Below are positions 23,500-35,424 of a stretch of 64,000 nucleotides of DNA, in pieces. The stretch comes from Salvelinus alpinus. Taxonomy: Eukaryota > Chordata > Actinopteri > Salmoniformes > Salmonidae. The translations under genes and the position numbers were made by a program. The notes below the pieces were generated by a model. The model saw nothing but the letters and a program-made list of their open reading frames with translations, was not told where the DNA came from and searched no databases. The stretch lies in assembly GCF_045679555.1 (NCBI RefSeq), contig NC_092087.1, positions 84,496,129 through 84,560,128 on the forward strand, written 5' to 3'. Position 1 is the stretch's first letter, and the number at the start of each line of letters is the position of its first letter.

Positions 23500-25448
23500 C
23501 CACAAACCGCCTACAGAAGAATAACATAATCACGAAAGTAGCGAGGAGCGACTGGGCCGCTCCGATTGTTGTAGTCCCAAAGAAAGACAAGACCGTCAGA
23601 ATGTGCGGTGACTACAAGGTCACAGTAAATCGCTGCATACTACCAGAGGAATATCCACTACCAAACGCTGAAGATCTGTTTGCCACTCTAGCTGGTGGGA
23701 AGGTTTTCAGTAAGCTGGACCTGGCATTCGCTTATCAGCAACTGAAGCTGGATCCGGAGTCAGAACAGTATCTGACCATCAATACACACAAGGGGCTATT
23801 CAGATTCAATCGCTTGGCCTACGGAATCTCGACAGCTCCAGCGATATTCCAACACACAATGGATCAGATCTTGGACGGTATAGACAACGTTGTGTGCTTC
23901 ATGGACGACATCCTCGTGTCAGCACCAACCATTGGAGAGCACCTTGTAGTGCTGGACAAAGTGATGTCAAGACTGGAGAACTATTACGGAAAGTTTGTGG
24001 CAAACTTGTCCACATTGTTGCATCCGCTTCACCAACTGCTGCAGGCCGATACAAAGTGGAATTGGTCCCCACAATGCGAAGAAGCATTCAAGACTTGCAA
24101 ACAGCGTCTGCTAAAGAGCAAGTGGCTTGCCCACTACAACACAGAGATGAAGCTGAGACTCGCGTGTGATGCATCTCCATACGGAGTAGGAGCCGTCATC
24201 TCACATGTTCTATCGTCAGGTGAAGAACACCCTATTGCATTTGCATCACGGACTCTGTCACCAAGTGAGAAAAATTATGCTCAAATTGAGAAGGAAGCCC
24301 TGAGCATAATATTCGGAGTGAAGAAGTTTCACAAATACCTGTACGGAAGGAAGTTCCAACTGCTGACAGATCACAAGCCTCTGTTGGCCATCCTTGGACC
24401 AAAATCAGCTATACCAACCCTTGCTGCACTTCGAATGCAACGTTGGGCTCTGATATTGTTAGCCTACGACTACGAGATTGAGTACAGACGATCCAGTGAT
24501 CACGCAAATGCAGATGCACTATCAAGACTACCATGCAATAGTGACTCCGACAGTGAAGATGATAGAGCAGTCTTCCAGATCTCTCTCATTGACGAACTGC
24601 CCATATCTGCTTCAGACATAGCAGAGGAAACAAGGAAAGATCCAGTGCTTTCCAAAGTCTTGGACTTAACATTAGGAGGTTGGCCAAACTTCGTAAATGA
24701 CGATAACCTTCGTCCATTCATCGACAAGAAAGACCAGTTGTCCACTGATCAAGGATGTGTTCTGTGGGGATCAAGGGTGGTGGTACCTCACAAATTCCAG
24801 AGGAGACTGCTATCTGACCTGCATGAGGGACATCCAGGGATCACTCGAATGAAAGCACTCGCTCGCAGTTATCTGTGGTGGCCTGGACTGGATCAGGACA
24901 TTCAACAGCATGTAGGCCACTGCTCACCTTGTGAAGCTGTTCGCAACAAGCCTGCTGCTGCACCTCTTCATCCATGGTCCTGGGCTGCGACACCTTGGGA
25001 ACGGATCCATGTGGATTACGCCGAGATTGACAAGCAACATTTCCTTGTTGTCGTCGATGTCCATTCCAAGTGGATGGAAGTGTTCCCTACTCAACTGACC
25101 ACAGCTGAGAAGACCATCAATCTTCTCAGACACCTGTTCGCATCCTTTGGACTAGTCAAGGAGCTCGTATCGGACAATGGCCCTCCTTTCACGTCAAACG
25201 ATTTTGAAATGTTTCTCAAGAACAATGGAGTAAGGCACATCCTGTCACCACCTTACCATCCGGCATCAAACGGAGCAGCAGAGAGAGCCGTGCAAACCTT
25301 TAAGAAGGCCTGGACTAGACTCGAGGTTCAGTCTGTGCCCACCCAACAAAGGCTTCCCCGGTTCCTGTTTACTTACCGCAACACACCACACACAGTAACG
25401 GAATGTACACCAGCTGAACTGTTTCTGAGACGCCAACCACGTTGGTGA
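23500..25448 (+). pseudogene. Pol (RT, RNase H, integrase) of Gypsy element, internally deleted
   Basis: In the frame open from about 23500 are RT motifs WAAPIVVVPKKDKTVRMCGD, FSKLDLAFAYQQ and the catalytic FMDD (about 23897), RNase H (LACDASPYGVGA, TDHKPL), and integrase with the HHCC region (HEGHPG...CSPC) and the DDE residues VDYAEID, SDNGPPF and GAAERAV. Shortly after FMDD, 'SRLENYYGKFVANLS' joins the palm directly to the region before RNase H, so the RT thumb and connection, normally some 60-70 residues, are missing in frame. The start (23415-23500) is out-of-frame sequence, not real polymerase. A frameshift near 25440 separates the integrase tail. Confidence 0.85.
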
Positions 25449-25894
25449 AACCAGACTTGTCAAGCACTGTGGCAAAGCACCAGCTACAGCAGAAGAAAGC
25501 TCATGACAGACACTCAAAGACTGTCAGAGAATTCAAAGAGGGAGAGAGGGTGATGGTACGTGATTTCAGACACCCCAAGAGCCTGTGGAACTCAGGTGTG
25601 ATCTTGCAACGCAAAGGACCTTTGACTTACCAAGTCCAAATTGGTCATCGCCAGGTCAACGTTCATGTGGATCATCTGCTACGGTCCAACGCCCCAGCAG
25701 AGACACGCCGAGAGAACAAGAAAATAACGACCCCCAGGACTATTCTCCTGACTGTGGACGTACGGGAGAGACAGACCCTGACCTTCCAGCCGAACCTGGC
25801 CCACTACCGGAAGCCCAGGAGGAGCGGAGATATCCTATTCGACAGCGAAGGGCACCTCAAAAGCTTGACCTGTGAGTTGAGCTGTTTAAGGTAA
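25442..25894 (+). pseudogene. Integrase C-terminal part, shifted frame
   Basis: This frame continues the integrase: KPDLSSTVAKHQLQQKKAHD, then GERVMVRDFRHPKSLWNSGV, an SH3-like DNA-binding region typical of Gypsy integrases, and VHVDHLLRS. It is in a different frame from the integrase core, so the element has a third break here. Stop at 25892-25894, well before the 3' LTR. Confidence 0.75.
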
Positions 25895-26138
25895 CAGACA
25901 GTAAAACAAACAAACACTTTAATATGTCCTAGATAAAAGGAAAGAAAACAGACATTACCTGGGTTAGTTATTAGGACACAAACTCCATCTTCGGGGCAAA
26001 ATAATCCCCTGGATTTGTGCTGGGCTCTGAAAAGTCTGCTTCAACCCAGTAGTTGAAAAATGTTAAGAATGCATTGTTCAGATATTGCATTAGTAGTTCC
26101 CTAACATATTTACCTTGTTCTCTGGGAGTTAAAAACTA

Positions 26139-26149
26139 TGGGGGAGGAG
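26139..26149 (+). promoter_or_regulatory. Polypurine tract of Gypsy element
   Basis: The run tgggggaggag directly precedes the 3' LTR start at 26150, the expected place and composition for the plus-strand primer. Confidence 0.8.
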
Positions 26150-26362
26150 TGTAGTATCTGGGATCTACATCTGTTTATATTAGTTACTATGCTGTTACTA
26201 AGCGGTGATGTATTACGACAGTGTTACGTTACTACACCTAATAGGAAATGCACATGCGCACTAGTGTGCCCGGGAACTGTAGAGCACGAGAGGTTTTGAC
26301 TAAACGAAAACTAACTACTCCCGTCTCCTGCCTAATCATTTCTCCACAACACAAATATTACA
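26150..26362 (+). repeat. 3' LTR of Gypsy element
   Basis: 213 bp, identical by eye to the 5' LTR; followed by the target duplication tgaag. Confidence 0.95.
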
Positions 26363-28218
26363 TGAAGTACTGAAGTAAAAATACTTTAAAGTACTACATA
26401 AGTCTTTTTTTTGACAACTTTTGCTTCACTACATTGCTAAAGAAAATAATTTTTACTCCATACATTTTCCTGACACCCAAAAGTATTCATTACATTTTGA
26501 ATGCTTAGCAGAACAGGAAAATTGTCCAATTCACACACTTATCAAGACAACATGCCTGGTCATCCCTACTGCCTCTGATCTGGTGGACTCACTAAACACA
26601 AATGCTTTGTTTGTAAATGATGTCTGAGTGTTGGACTGAGCCCCTGGCTATCTGTAAATGATGTCTGAGTGTTGGACTGAGCCCCTGGCTATCTGTAAAT
26701 GATGTCTGAGTGTTGGACTGAGCCCCTGGCTATCTGTAAATGATGTCTGAGTGTTGGACTGAGCCCCTGGCTATCTGTAAATGATGTCTGAGTGTTGGAC
26801 TGAGCCCCTGGCTATCTGTAAATGATGTCTGAGTGTTGGACTGAGCCCCTGGCTATCTGTAAATTATGTCTGAGTGTTGGACTGAGCCCCTGGCTATCTG
26901 TAAATGATGTCTGAGTGTTGGACTGAGCCCCTGGCTATCTGTAAATGATGTCTGAGTGTTGGACTGAGCCCCTGGCTATCTGTAAATGATGTCTGAGTGT
27001 TGGACTGAGCCCCTGGCTATCTGTAAATGATGTCTGAGTGTTGGACTGAGCCCCTGGCTATCTGTAAATGATGTCTGAGTGTTGGACTGAGCCCCTGGCT
27101 ATCTGTAAATGATGTCTGAGTGTTGGACTGAGCCCCTGGCTATCTGTAAATGATGTCTGAGTGTTGGACTGAGCCCCTGGCTATCTGTAAATGATGTCTG
27201 AGTGTTGGACTGAGCCCCTGGCTATCTGTAAATGATGTCTGAGTGTTGGACTGAGCCCCTGGCTATCTGTAAATGATGTCTGAGTGTTGGAGGGTTCCCC
27301 TGGCTATCTGTAAATGATGTCTGAGTGTTGGACTGAGCCCCTGGCTATCTGTAAATGATGTCTGAGTGTTGGACTGAGCCCCTGGCTATCTGTAAATGAT
27401 GTCTGAGTGTTGGACTGAGCCCCTGGCTATCTGTAAATGATGTCTGAGTGTTGGACTGAGCCCCTGGCTATCTGTAAATAATGTCTGAGTGTTGGACTGA
27501 GCCCCTGGCTATCTGTAAATGATGTCTGAGTGTTGGACTGAGCCCCTGGCTATCTGTAAATAATGTCTGAGTGTTGGACTGAGCCCCTGGCTATCTGTAA
27601 ATAATGTCTGAGTGTTGGACTGAGCCCCTGGCTATCTGTAAATAATGTCTGAGTGTTGGACTGAGCCCCTGGCTATCTGTAAATGATGTCTGAGTGTTGG
27701 ACTGAGCCCCTGGCTATCTGTAAATTATGTCTGAGTGTTGGACTGAGCCCCTGGCTATCTGTAAATAATGTCTGAGTGTTGGACTGAGCCCCTGGCTATC
27801 TGTAAATGATGTCTGAGTGTTGGACTGAGCCCCTGGCTATCTGTAAATGATGTCTGAGTGTTGGAGGGTGCCCCTGGCTATCTGTAAATGATGTCTGAGT
27901 GTTGGACTGAGCCCCTGGCTATCCGTAAATGATGTCTGAGTGTTGGACTGAGCCCCTGGCTATCTGTAAATAATGTCTGAGTGTTGGACTGAGCCCCTGG
28001 CTATCTGTAAATGATGTCTGAGTGTTGGACTGAGCCCCTGGCTATCTGTAAATAATGTCTGAGTGTTGGACTGAGCCCCTGGCTATCTGTAAATGATGTC
28101 TGAGTGTTGGACTGAGCCCCTGACTATCTGTAAATCATGTCTGAGTGTTGGACTGAGCCCCTGGCTATCTGTAAATTATGTCTGAGTGTTGGACTGAGCC
28201 CCTGGCTATCTGTAAATG
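26363..28218 (+). mobile_element. hAT-like element (inverted copy), continued, with 41-bp array
   Basis: This is the reverse complement of 4521-7110: the flank next to the LTR, then the 41-bp minisatellite from 26613 to the N run (about 39 copies seen). It includes the same pair of variant units ('agggttcccc' at 27291 and 'agggtgcccc' at 27865), again 14 units apart. Its other end lies in the gap. Confidence 0.9.
26613..28218. repeat. 41-bp minisatellite array (inverted), about 39 copies before the gap
   Basis: Same unit as 4521-6860 on the opposite strand. Sixteen units separate the array edge from the first variant unit, against fourteen in piece A, so the two arrays differ by small copy-number changes. 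Confidence 0.95.
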
Positions 28219-28318
28219 NNNNNNNNNNNNNNNNNNNNNNNNNNNNNNNNNNNNNNNNNNNNNNNNNNNNNNNNNNNNNNNNNNNNNNNNNNNNNNNNNN
28301 NNNNNNNNNNNNNNNNNN
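28219..28318. other. Assembly gap (100 N)
   Basis: Exactly 100 N. Left of it is the 41-bp array; right of it is the AT-rich array of the Ig gene. The zinc-finger exon that lies between these arrays in piece A is absent here. Confidence 0.98.
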
Positions 28319-28626
28319 TAATATATACAGGTAATATATAATATCTACAGGGAATATATTATATCTACTGGTAATATATAATATATACAGGTAATATATA
28401 ATATCTACTGGTAATATATAATATATACAGGTAATATATAATATCTACAGGGAATATATTATATCTACTGGTAATATATAATATATACAGGTAATATATA
28501 ATATCTACTGGTAATATATAATATATACAGGTAATATATAATATATACAGGTAATATATAATATCTACAGGGAATATATTATATCTACTGGTAATATATA
28601 ATATCTACAGGTAATATATAATATCA
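28319..28626. repeat. AT-rich minisatellite (copy 2), truncated by the gap
   Basis: Matches 11047-11354 of piece A with a constant offset of 17272 bp. Confidence 0.9.
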
Positions 28627-28655
28627 AATTACAATAATTCATTAGAATCATTCAG

Positions 28656-30827
28656 AGCTGCAGGTGAAGGTGTCTTCCTCCACAGAGGAAAAGAAGAGAA
28701 CACTGACCTGTAGCACCACCTGTCTTCTGACTGACAACCCCAACCCCACCTACATCTGGTACAAGAATGGACAACATCTCCATACTCCCCAACAATACTC
28801 CTGTAATACTCTACTGTACTGGCGTTACTCTACAGACAGTTACTCCTGTGCTGTAAAAGACCATGAGGATTTTCTCACTCCTACAGTGTGTGAGTCTGGA
28901 CTCTCCTATAATAATCATCTTAAGTATCAATCATTAAGGCCTGTGGACCAATAGTAGAACATGTGGGGAAAAACAGACAAATCTGTAACACTAGTAGAAA
29001 TTATACAGAATAATAGAAAAGGTAGAAAATGGCTGATGGTATGTTATCATGTTATACTGTTTTAGAATAATACTTTTTTTAATAAGGCTGTAACGTAACA
29101 AAATGTGGAAAAAGTCAAGGGGTCTGAATACTTTCCGAATGCACTGTATGTGTCTATATTTTTTATTAATTTTAAATGAACCAGTTCAATACATCTAAAA
29201 CACATGAAATCGTCTCATTATCGTTTGAGGAATTGATCAGATACATTTTGTTTCAGGTGTTCATGGTCAGAGCTGTTTGAATGTGACTTACACCAAGAGG
29301 AGTATATGTGCCTTGAAGGGGTCAACAGTGGACATTACCTGCACGTATAGACATCCCAGCTGGAATAACGTCACAGAAGTATCCTGGTTGAACAAATGGG
29401 AGTCTGGAGTTACTACAGATCTAAGCCAGGACCCAGAGTAGGCAGGTCATGTGAAGTACCATCCAACTACAGACAAGGACTCCACCCTGAGAATCACAGG
29501 ACTGAGAGAGAGTGACTGCTGAATACAAGTTTAGATTTACAACAGGAACCAGAGTATGCAGGTCATGTGAAGTACCATCAGCGTTATAATCATGAGAATA
29601 AAACAGAGGGATTTACATTTTTTTATTTAACCTTTATTTAACTATGCAAGTCAATAACGGCCTACCAAAAGGGAAAAGGCCTACCCCGATATATATATAT
29701 ATATAAATATACAACAAAGTACACATCATGACAAGAGAGACCTAAGACAACAACATAGCAAGGCAGCAACACACAACAACACAGCATGGTAGCAACACAA
29801 CATGACAACAACATGGTAGCAACACAACATGACAACAGCATGGTAGCAACACAACATGGTAGAAGCACACAAGACGGTACAAACATTATTGGGCACAGAC
29901 AAAAGCACAAAGGGCAAGAAAGTAGAGACAACAATACATCTCGTGATGCTTCTCCATGGTTGTTATTCACACTGAACTTAGCAACTACGACAACAAAGTG
30001 TTGAAAAACTCTGTCTGTGTGAGCTAATATGTTTGTGCATAATTTAATATATTTTTTATGTGTGATTGTGTTGCAGTGATACTGGGGCAGGAAGGTTGGA
30101 GTGTCACTTACACCACTCAGAGTATCTGTGCCTTGAAGGGGTCAACAGTGGATCTGTCCTGCTCTTACACATATCCCAGAGGTCATACAGTCACAGAGAC
30201 ATCATGGTGCTATAGATAGACTGGTGTGAAACCTCAGAATGATGATCGTGTGGAGTACTATGGGGACAGAGTGAGTAACTGCACCTGAGAATCACAGACG
30301 TGAGAGAGACTCAGCTGAATACTGGTTCACATTCAAGACTCAGATCATACAAGGTCATGTCTTTCAAAGTGTGACAAGTGAGAGATATTCTGGCAGTCCT
30401 GGAGTCAGGCTGTCTGTCACAGGTACACTATTTTGTAATGCTTTATCAGTTACATTAAAGCCTTTGGAAATCTGTTTTAATTTGACATGATACAGTACAT
30501 TACAAATGACAGTCTGTATGTAATATGAATGTCTGGTGTCATTTGATTACAATGGTTGTCGTTTGTTTTAATCACAGGCCCGAAGGCAAATGTTCCAACA
30601 ACAGTGACAGAGGGACAGAGATCGGCATTGACCTGAAGCACCACCAGTACTCTGACTGACAACCCCAGCTACATCTGGTACAAGAACAGGCAACGTCTCA
30701 CCAAACCAAATACCAAAATATCTACCTGTACCTAGACCCAGTCAGCAGTGAGGATACAGACAGATACTCCTGTGCTGTAAACGGCCATGAGGATCTCCTC
30801 TCTCCTGAAAAGACTCTCACTGTCAAG
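28656..30827 (+). pseudogene. CD22/Siglec-like Ig gene, N-terminal Ig exons (copy 2)
   Basis: Near-identical repeat of 11384-13555 at an offset of 17272. The C2 exon at 28656-28889 differs by one residue that I can see (HTPQQ for HTSQQ). The V exons at 29257 and 30077 and the C2 exon at 30578 carry the same stop codons as copy 1, so the mutations predate the separation of the two copies or the copies are alleles. Confidence 0.8.
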
Positions 30828-31212
30828 ATTTGGCTTTTTGGATGTATATTGTGGCTCCCCCCTTCTCTCTCTCTCTCTCTCCCACGTCAGGTTTTACAAC
30901 TGTCATAAATACCTGGTAGAAACTGCCATGCAGTATTGAGTGAGAGAGTCTACCAGCGCAAAGAGATTCTCTTTGTTCAAAACTGCTAATCCCCAAAATT
31001 TCTATTTTTGAGAATGTGGGAATGGTCCGTGGACATTTAAAGAACAATCCTGTCGAAGTTGTTTGACACACAACTATATCTCTTAATGTGTACATTTCCC
31101 AGCTGTCAGGTTTACATATAAATATTGTGAAACGTATGTGATTAAACTATTTGTGAAAAGATGTCATGTGATGTTAACCTTCTAAATGAGAGTGGTTTTC
31201 ATATAAAGATTA

Positions 31213-32826
31213 CAGTTGAAGTCGGAAGTTTACATACACCTTAGCCAAATACATTTAAACTCAGTTTTTCACAATTCATGACATTTAATCCAAGTAAAAA
31301 TTCCCTGCCTTAGGTCAGTTAGGATCACCACTTTATTTTAAGAATGTGAAATGTCAGAATAATAGTAGAGAGAATTATTTATTTCAGCTTTTATTTCTTT
31401 CATCACATTCCCAGTGGGTCAGAAGTTCACATACACTCAATTAGTATTTGGTAGCAATGCCTTTAAATTGTTTAACTTGGGTCAAACGTTTTGGGTAGCC
31501 TTCCACAATAAGTTGGGTGAATTTTGGCCCATTCCTCCTGACAGAGCTGGTGTATCTGAGTCAGGTTTGTAGGCCTCCTTGCTCGCACACGCTTTTTCAG
31601 TTCTGCCCAAACATTTTCTATAGGATTGAGGTCAGGACTTTGTGATGGCCACTCTAATACCTTGACTTTTTTTCCTTAAGCCATTTTGCCAGAACTTTGG
31701 AAGTATGCTTGGGGTCATTGTAATTTTAGAAGACCCATTTGCAACCAAGCTTTAACTTCCTGACTGATGTCTTGAGATGTTGCTTCAATATATCCACATA
31801 ATTTCCTTTCCTCATGATGCCATTCATTTTGTGAAGTGCACCAGTCCCTCCTGCAGCAGAGCACCCCCACAGCATGATGCTGCCACCCCCGTGCTTCATG
31901 GTTGGGATGGTGTTCTTCGGCTTGCAAGCCCCCCCCCACCTTTTTCCTCCAAACATAGCGATGGTCATTATGGCCAAACAGTTCTATTTTTTTTTCATCA
32001 GACCAGAGGACATTTCTCCAAAAAGTACGATCTTTGTCCCCATGTGCAGTTGTAAACCGTAGTCTGGCTTTTTTATACCAGTTTTGGAGCAGTGGGTTCT
32101 TCCTTGCTGAGCGGCCTTCCAGGTTATGTCGATATAGGACTCGTTTTACTGTGGATATAGATACTTTTGTACCTGTTCCCTCCAGCATCTTCACAAGGTC
32201 CTTTGCTGTTGTTCTGGGATTGATTTGCACCTTTCGCACCAAAGTACGTTCATCTCTAGGAGACAGAACGTGTCTCCTTCCTGAGCGGTTTGACGGCTGC
32301 GTGGTCCCATGGTGTTTATACTTGTGTACTATTGTTTGTACAAATGAACGTGGTACCTTCACGCGTTTGGAAATTGCTCCCAAGGATGAACCAGACTTAT
32401 GGAGGTCTACAATTGTTTTTCTGAGGTCTTGGCTGATTTCTTTTGATTTTTCCATGATGTCAAGCAAAGAGGCACTGAGTTTGAAGGTAGGCCTTGAAAT
32501 ACATCCACAGGTACATCTCCAATTGATTCAAATGATGTCAATTAGCCTATCAGAAGCTTCTAAAGCAATGACTTCATTTTCTGGAATTTTCCAAGCTGTT
32601 AAAGGCACAGTTAACTTAGTGTATGTAAACTTCTGAACCACTGGAATTGTAATAAGTGAAATAATCTGTAAACAATTGTTGGAAGAATTACTTGTGTCAT
32701 GCACAAAGTAGATGTCCTAACCAACTTGCCAAAACTATAGTTTGTTAACAAGAAATTTGTGGAGTGGTTGAAAATTGAGTTTTAATGACTCCAACCTAAG
32801 TGTATGTAAACTTCCGACTTCAACTG
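31213..32826 (-). mobile_element. Sleeping Beauty-type Tc1 transposon (copy 2)
   Basis: Same insertion as 13941-15554: 1614 bp, TA on both sides, same frame break in the C-rich run and the same truncated 250-residue transposase frame. I see no difference from copy 1 inside it. Confidence 0.93.
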
Positions 32827-34031
32827 TAACTAGTCAGTGGCCACACCCCCGTGAGGCTAGACATCACATTAGGCGTCATAAAACCGCCCCTTCTTCCACA
32901 GAGTATAAAACCCACTTACTACAAAATATACATTAAGTCAGAGAATGCCGGGACGTCATCCACATGTTGAAATGGCTACAACTCTATAGGCCAAGGTAAC
33001 CAGAAAAGCATGGAGCGGTGGCTACATTGCTAAAAATTGTTGAACTCTGAGACTATCGATTCACTACAGAAGGGGCAAATTCTAGACGACATGAATTACT
33101 AGTCTGCAGCTAGAAATGACATAAACCTAGAACGAGAATACAGACAACCGTCAAAGCATCTATCTTTGAGAACATTTCCGAATGGTACTCTGAAGTATCC
33201 ATTGTAACCACCTACAACCACGAAAGACATTGTGACTTCTGGGAAAGTTAACCAGAGTCTCTGATGAACTCTTCAGGATGATCTAGTGTTTTCAACGGAG
33301 AGACAACAACATACAAGCGTAAATATGTACATTGCAATTTCTTTCAGAATGAGCGACCATTCATGTGCAAAGTATTAGCATGTCCATGAGCACAATTATA
33401 AACTAACTGTGTGTAATCCATTTTGTCTTTCCCGCTCTTTCTCAGTCCCCACCCCTTTCCTTTGTTACCAAGCCATCATAGCGGCTTCGTTTACTAAGGA
33501 CTTTTTCTTTGTATCACGTAGTAACCCAAATACCTACTGTTTGTGTGTTGTGTAATTATTTAGTTAGTTAGTAAATCAATAATTAAGCCAATTTGTATAT
33601 CGCTGATTCATGATTTAGGCTAGGGTTCGTGCAGATATTCATGGGTTTGCGATGTTCAGTAATGAGAACTGATGATGTAATAATAATACATTAATGAGAA
33701 TGACTAATCGATAAGACATGAAAATATCTAAATAGTTATATTTGGGAAATTGACACTCCATAAACAAATTTTTTCCATGGTGCTCCGGCTTCCTAGTTAA
33801 TTAAAGTTTACATGATTAGTTTAATCACGTAATAATAATTACACTAGAGAATTGATTTGATAAAATAACAGTCTTCACATTTAATGATAGTCCAGAAACA
33901 ACACCACTCTCCTAAAGAGACTCTCACTGTCACATGTAAGTACAATACATATATAATCTCACTGTCATTTAATTCTAGTATTATACTTTGGTTACACTGT
34001 GTGTTCATTTGTATGTCATTCCCAACACTAG

Positions 34032-34292
34032 ATGGCCCAAAGAGAGTGTCAGTATCAGTCAGTCCTTCTGGTAAAATAGTAGAGGGCAGTTCAGTGACTC
34101 TGACCTGCAGCAGTGATGCCAACCCACCTGTGGACAAATACACCTGGTACAAGAATGTAACCTCACCAAAATCATCAGGACAGAGTTACAGCATCACTAA
34201 CATCAGCTCTGAGGACAGTGGAGAATATTACTGTGAGGCTGAGAATACAATCGGAGCCCAGAAATCTACACCTCAATTGATCCTTGTAGCCG
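34032..34292 (+). CDS. CD22-like Ig C2 exon (copy 2), intact
   Basis: Repeats 16945-17205 with a silent g-to-a change (gtggag/gtagag at about 34080) and the same splice sites. It encodes GPKRVSVSV...SVTLTCSS, YTWYKN and DSGEYYCEA. Upstream exons are dead as in copy 1, and downstream splicing is affected by loss of the next acceptor. Confidence 0.7.
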
Positions 34293-34351
34293 GTAAGATA
34301 CTTTTTTATTTAAAGCTATACGATAACATTCATATCATTCTTTATTCTTTG

Positions 34352-34427
34352 GGGAACAAGCTTCTGTAGGAATCATAGTGGTGGTTCTGGTTCTCATCTT
34401 CTGTCTCTCTGGACTCATGTGGTTCAG
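34352..34427 (+). pseudogene. Transmembrane exon of CD22-like gene (copy 2), 3' splice site lost
   Basis: Coding part as in copy 1 (EQASVGIIVVVLVLIFCLSG). The intron end reads ttattctttggggaac instead of ttattctttaggggaac: deletion of one A removes the AG acceptor. Without it the exon would be skipped or spliced at a cryptic site, giving a receptor without membrane anchor. Confidence 0.75.
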
Positions 34428-34542
34428 GTGAGCATCTTTCTAAGACTTATCTTCCACTTTATCATTTTCATTTGTTATTAACTTGATTGCTATTCAATGA
34501 TTTATTGATTGATTTGTTCAATCATTTCATTATTTTAAACAG

Positions 34543-34597
34543 AAAGAAGGCCTCCACATCCACCTATGTCACAAGTGATAGAGCAGACGACGGACAG
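34543..34597 (+). CDS. Cytoplasmic-tail exon of CD22-like gene (copy 2)
   Basis: Identical to 17457-17511 (KASTSTYVTSDRADDGQ), with the same acceptor and GTGAGT donor. Confidence 0.6.
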
Positions 34598-34638
34598 GTG
34601 AGTAAAGATCACATAGTATTTTATTAATGAAATCTCAA

Positions 34639-34955
34639 GCAGCACTACACCCTGGTTACACCTCCACACCTGGTGACATTAATTTACTACATCACTACAC
34701 CCTGGTTACACCTCCACACCTGGTGACATTAATTTACTACATCACTACACCCTGGTTACACCTCCACACCTGGTGACATTAATTTACTACATCACTACAC
34801 CCTGGTTACACCTCCACACCTGGTGACATTAATTTACTACATCACTACACCCTGGTTACACCTCCACACCTGGTGACATTAATTTACTACATCACTACAC
34901 CCTGGTTACACCTCCACACCTGGTGACATTAATTTACTACATCCCTACACCCTGA
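34639..34955. repeat. 50-bp minisatellite (copy 2), left part
   Basis: Same unit as 17553-17853, six copies, then interrupted at 'atccctacaccctgatgctg' by inserted LINE sequence. It resumes at about 38346. Confidence 0.93.
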
Positions 34956-35205
34956 TGCTGATGTAATTGTGTTTTCTGAAACCTGGCTCAGCAAGTCTTT
35001 TCTTGATAAGGATATTTGTATAAATGGTTACATTGTGTATCGCCCTGGTCGAGTTAAGAAGGGTGGGGGTGTGGCTATATATGTAAAGACTAAATTCCTT
35101 GTAAGTGTGGCAAAGTCTGAAACTATTTGTAAACAGTTGGAATGTCTTGATTTGAATATTGAAGTTTCAAAGGGTCTCTCTATAACTGTGATTGGCTGTT
35201 ATAGG
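34956..35205 (+). mobile_element. LINE endonuclease fragment
   Basis: The plus strand encodes DVIVFSETWLSKSFLDKD, then GYIVYRPGRVKKGGGVAIYV and ITVIGCYR, the middle of an AP-type endonuclease domain of a non-LTR retrotransposon. It is short and ends abruptly. It is in the opposite orientation to the LINE that follows and separated from its 3' end by about 230 bp, so it is probably a separate insertion. Confidence 0.75.
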
Positions 35206-35424
35206 TGATGCATTTTCTTCTGTCATGAAGTTGGCCTGTTGGGGGAGGTTTATGACCCCCATAAATAACTTTCCCCTTTTCTCTCTCTCTCTAATCTATA
35301 GAGTTGACTCTTGGAAAGCCTTTGTTAACATAGAGAGTCTGGTAACATCAAAAGGTGGGAAACGGAACCATATTTCGGTAATCCAACCAGTTGAAAATAT
35401 GCGTTGGTACTTTTTAAAAATGTT

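Larger units (their letters stand above)
21487..26362 (+). mobile_element. Full-length Gypsy (Metaviridae) LTR retrotransposon, young but coding-defective
   Basis: The element is 4876 bp with 213-bp LTRs (21487-21699 and 26150-26362) that I read as identical, starting TGT and ending ACA, flanked by tgaag at 21482-21486 and 26363-26367. After the 5' LTR is a primer-binding site, and before the 3' LTR a purine tract. The single coding region has the order gag, protease, reverse transcriptase, RNase H, integrase, the Ty3/Gypsy order, with no envelope. The reading frame is broken at three places and an internal part of the polymerase is missing. It lies inside the hAT-like element in the intron of zinc-finger unit B, at the site of the solo LTR in unit A. 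Confidence 0.95.

Noticed and set aside
23415-23500. ATG at 23415 as the start of a separate pol gene overlapping gag
   Set aside because: The residues before about 23500 are not polymerase-like, while the gag frame continues as polymerase-like sequence past its stop; the overlap arises from mutations.
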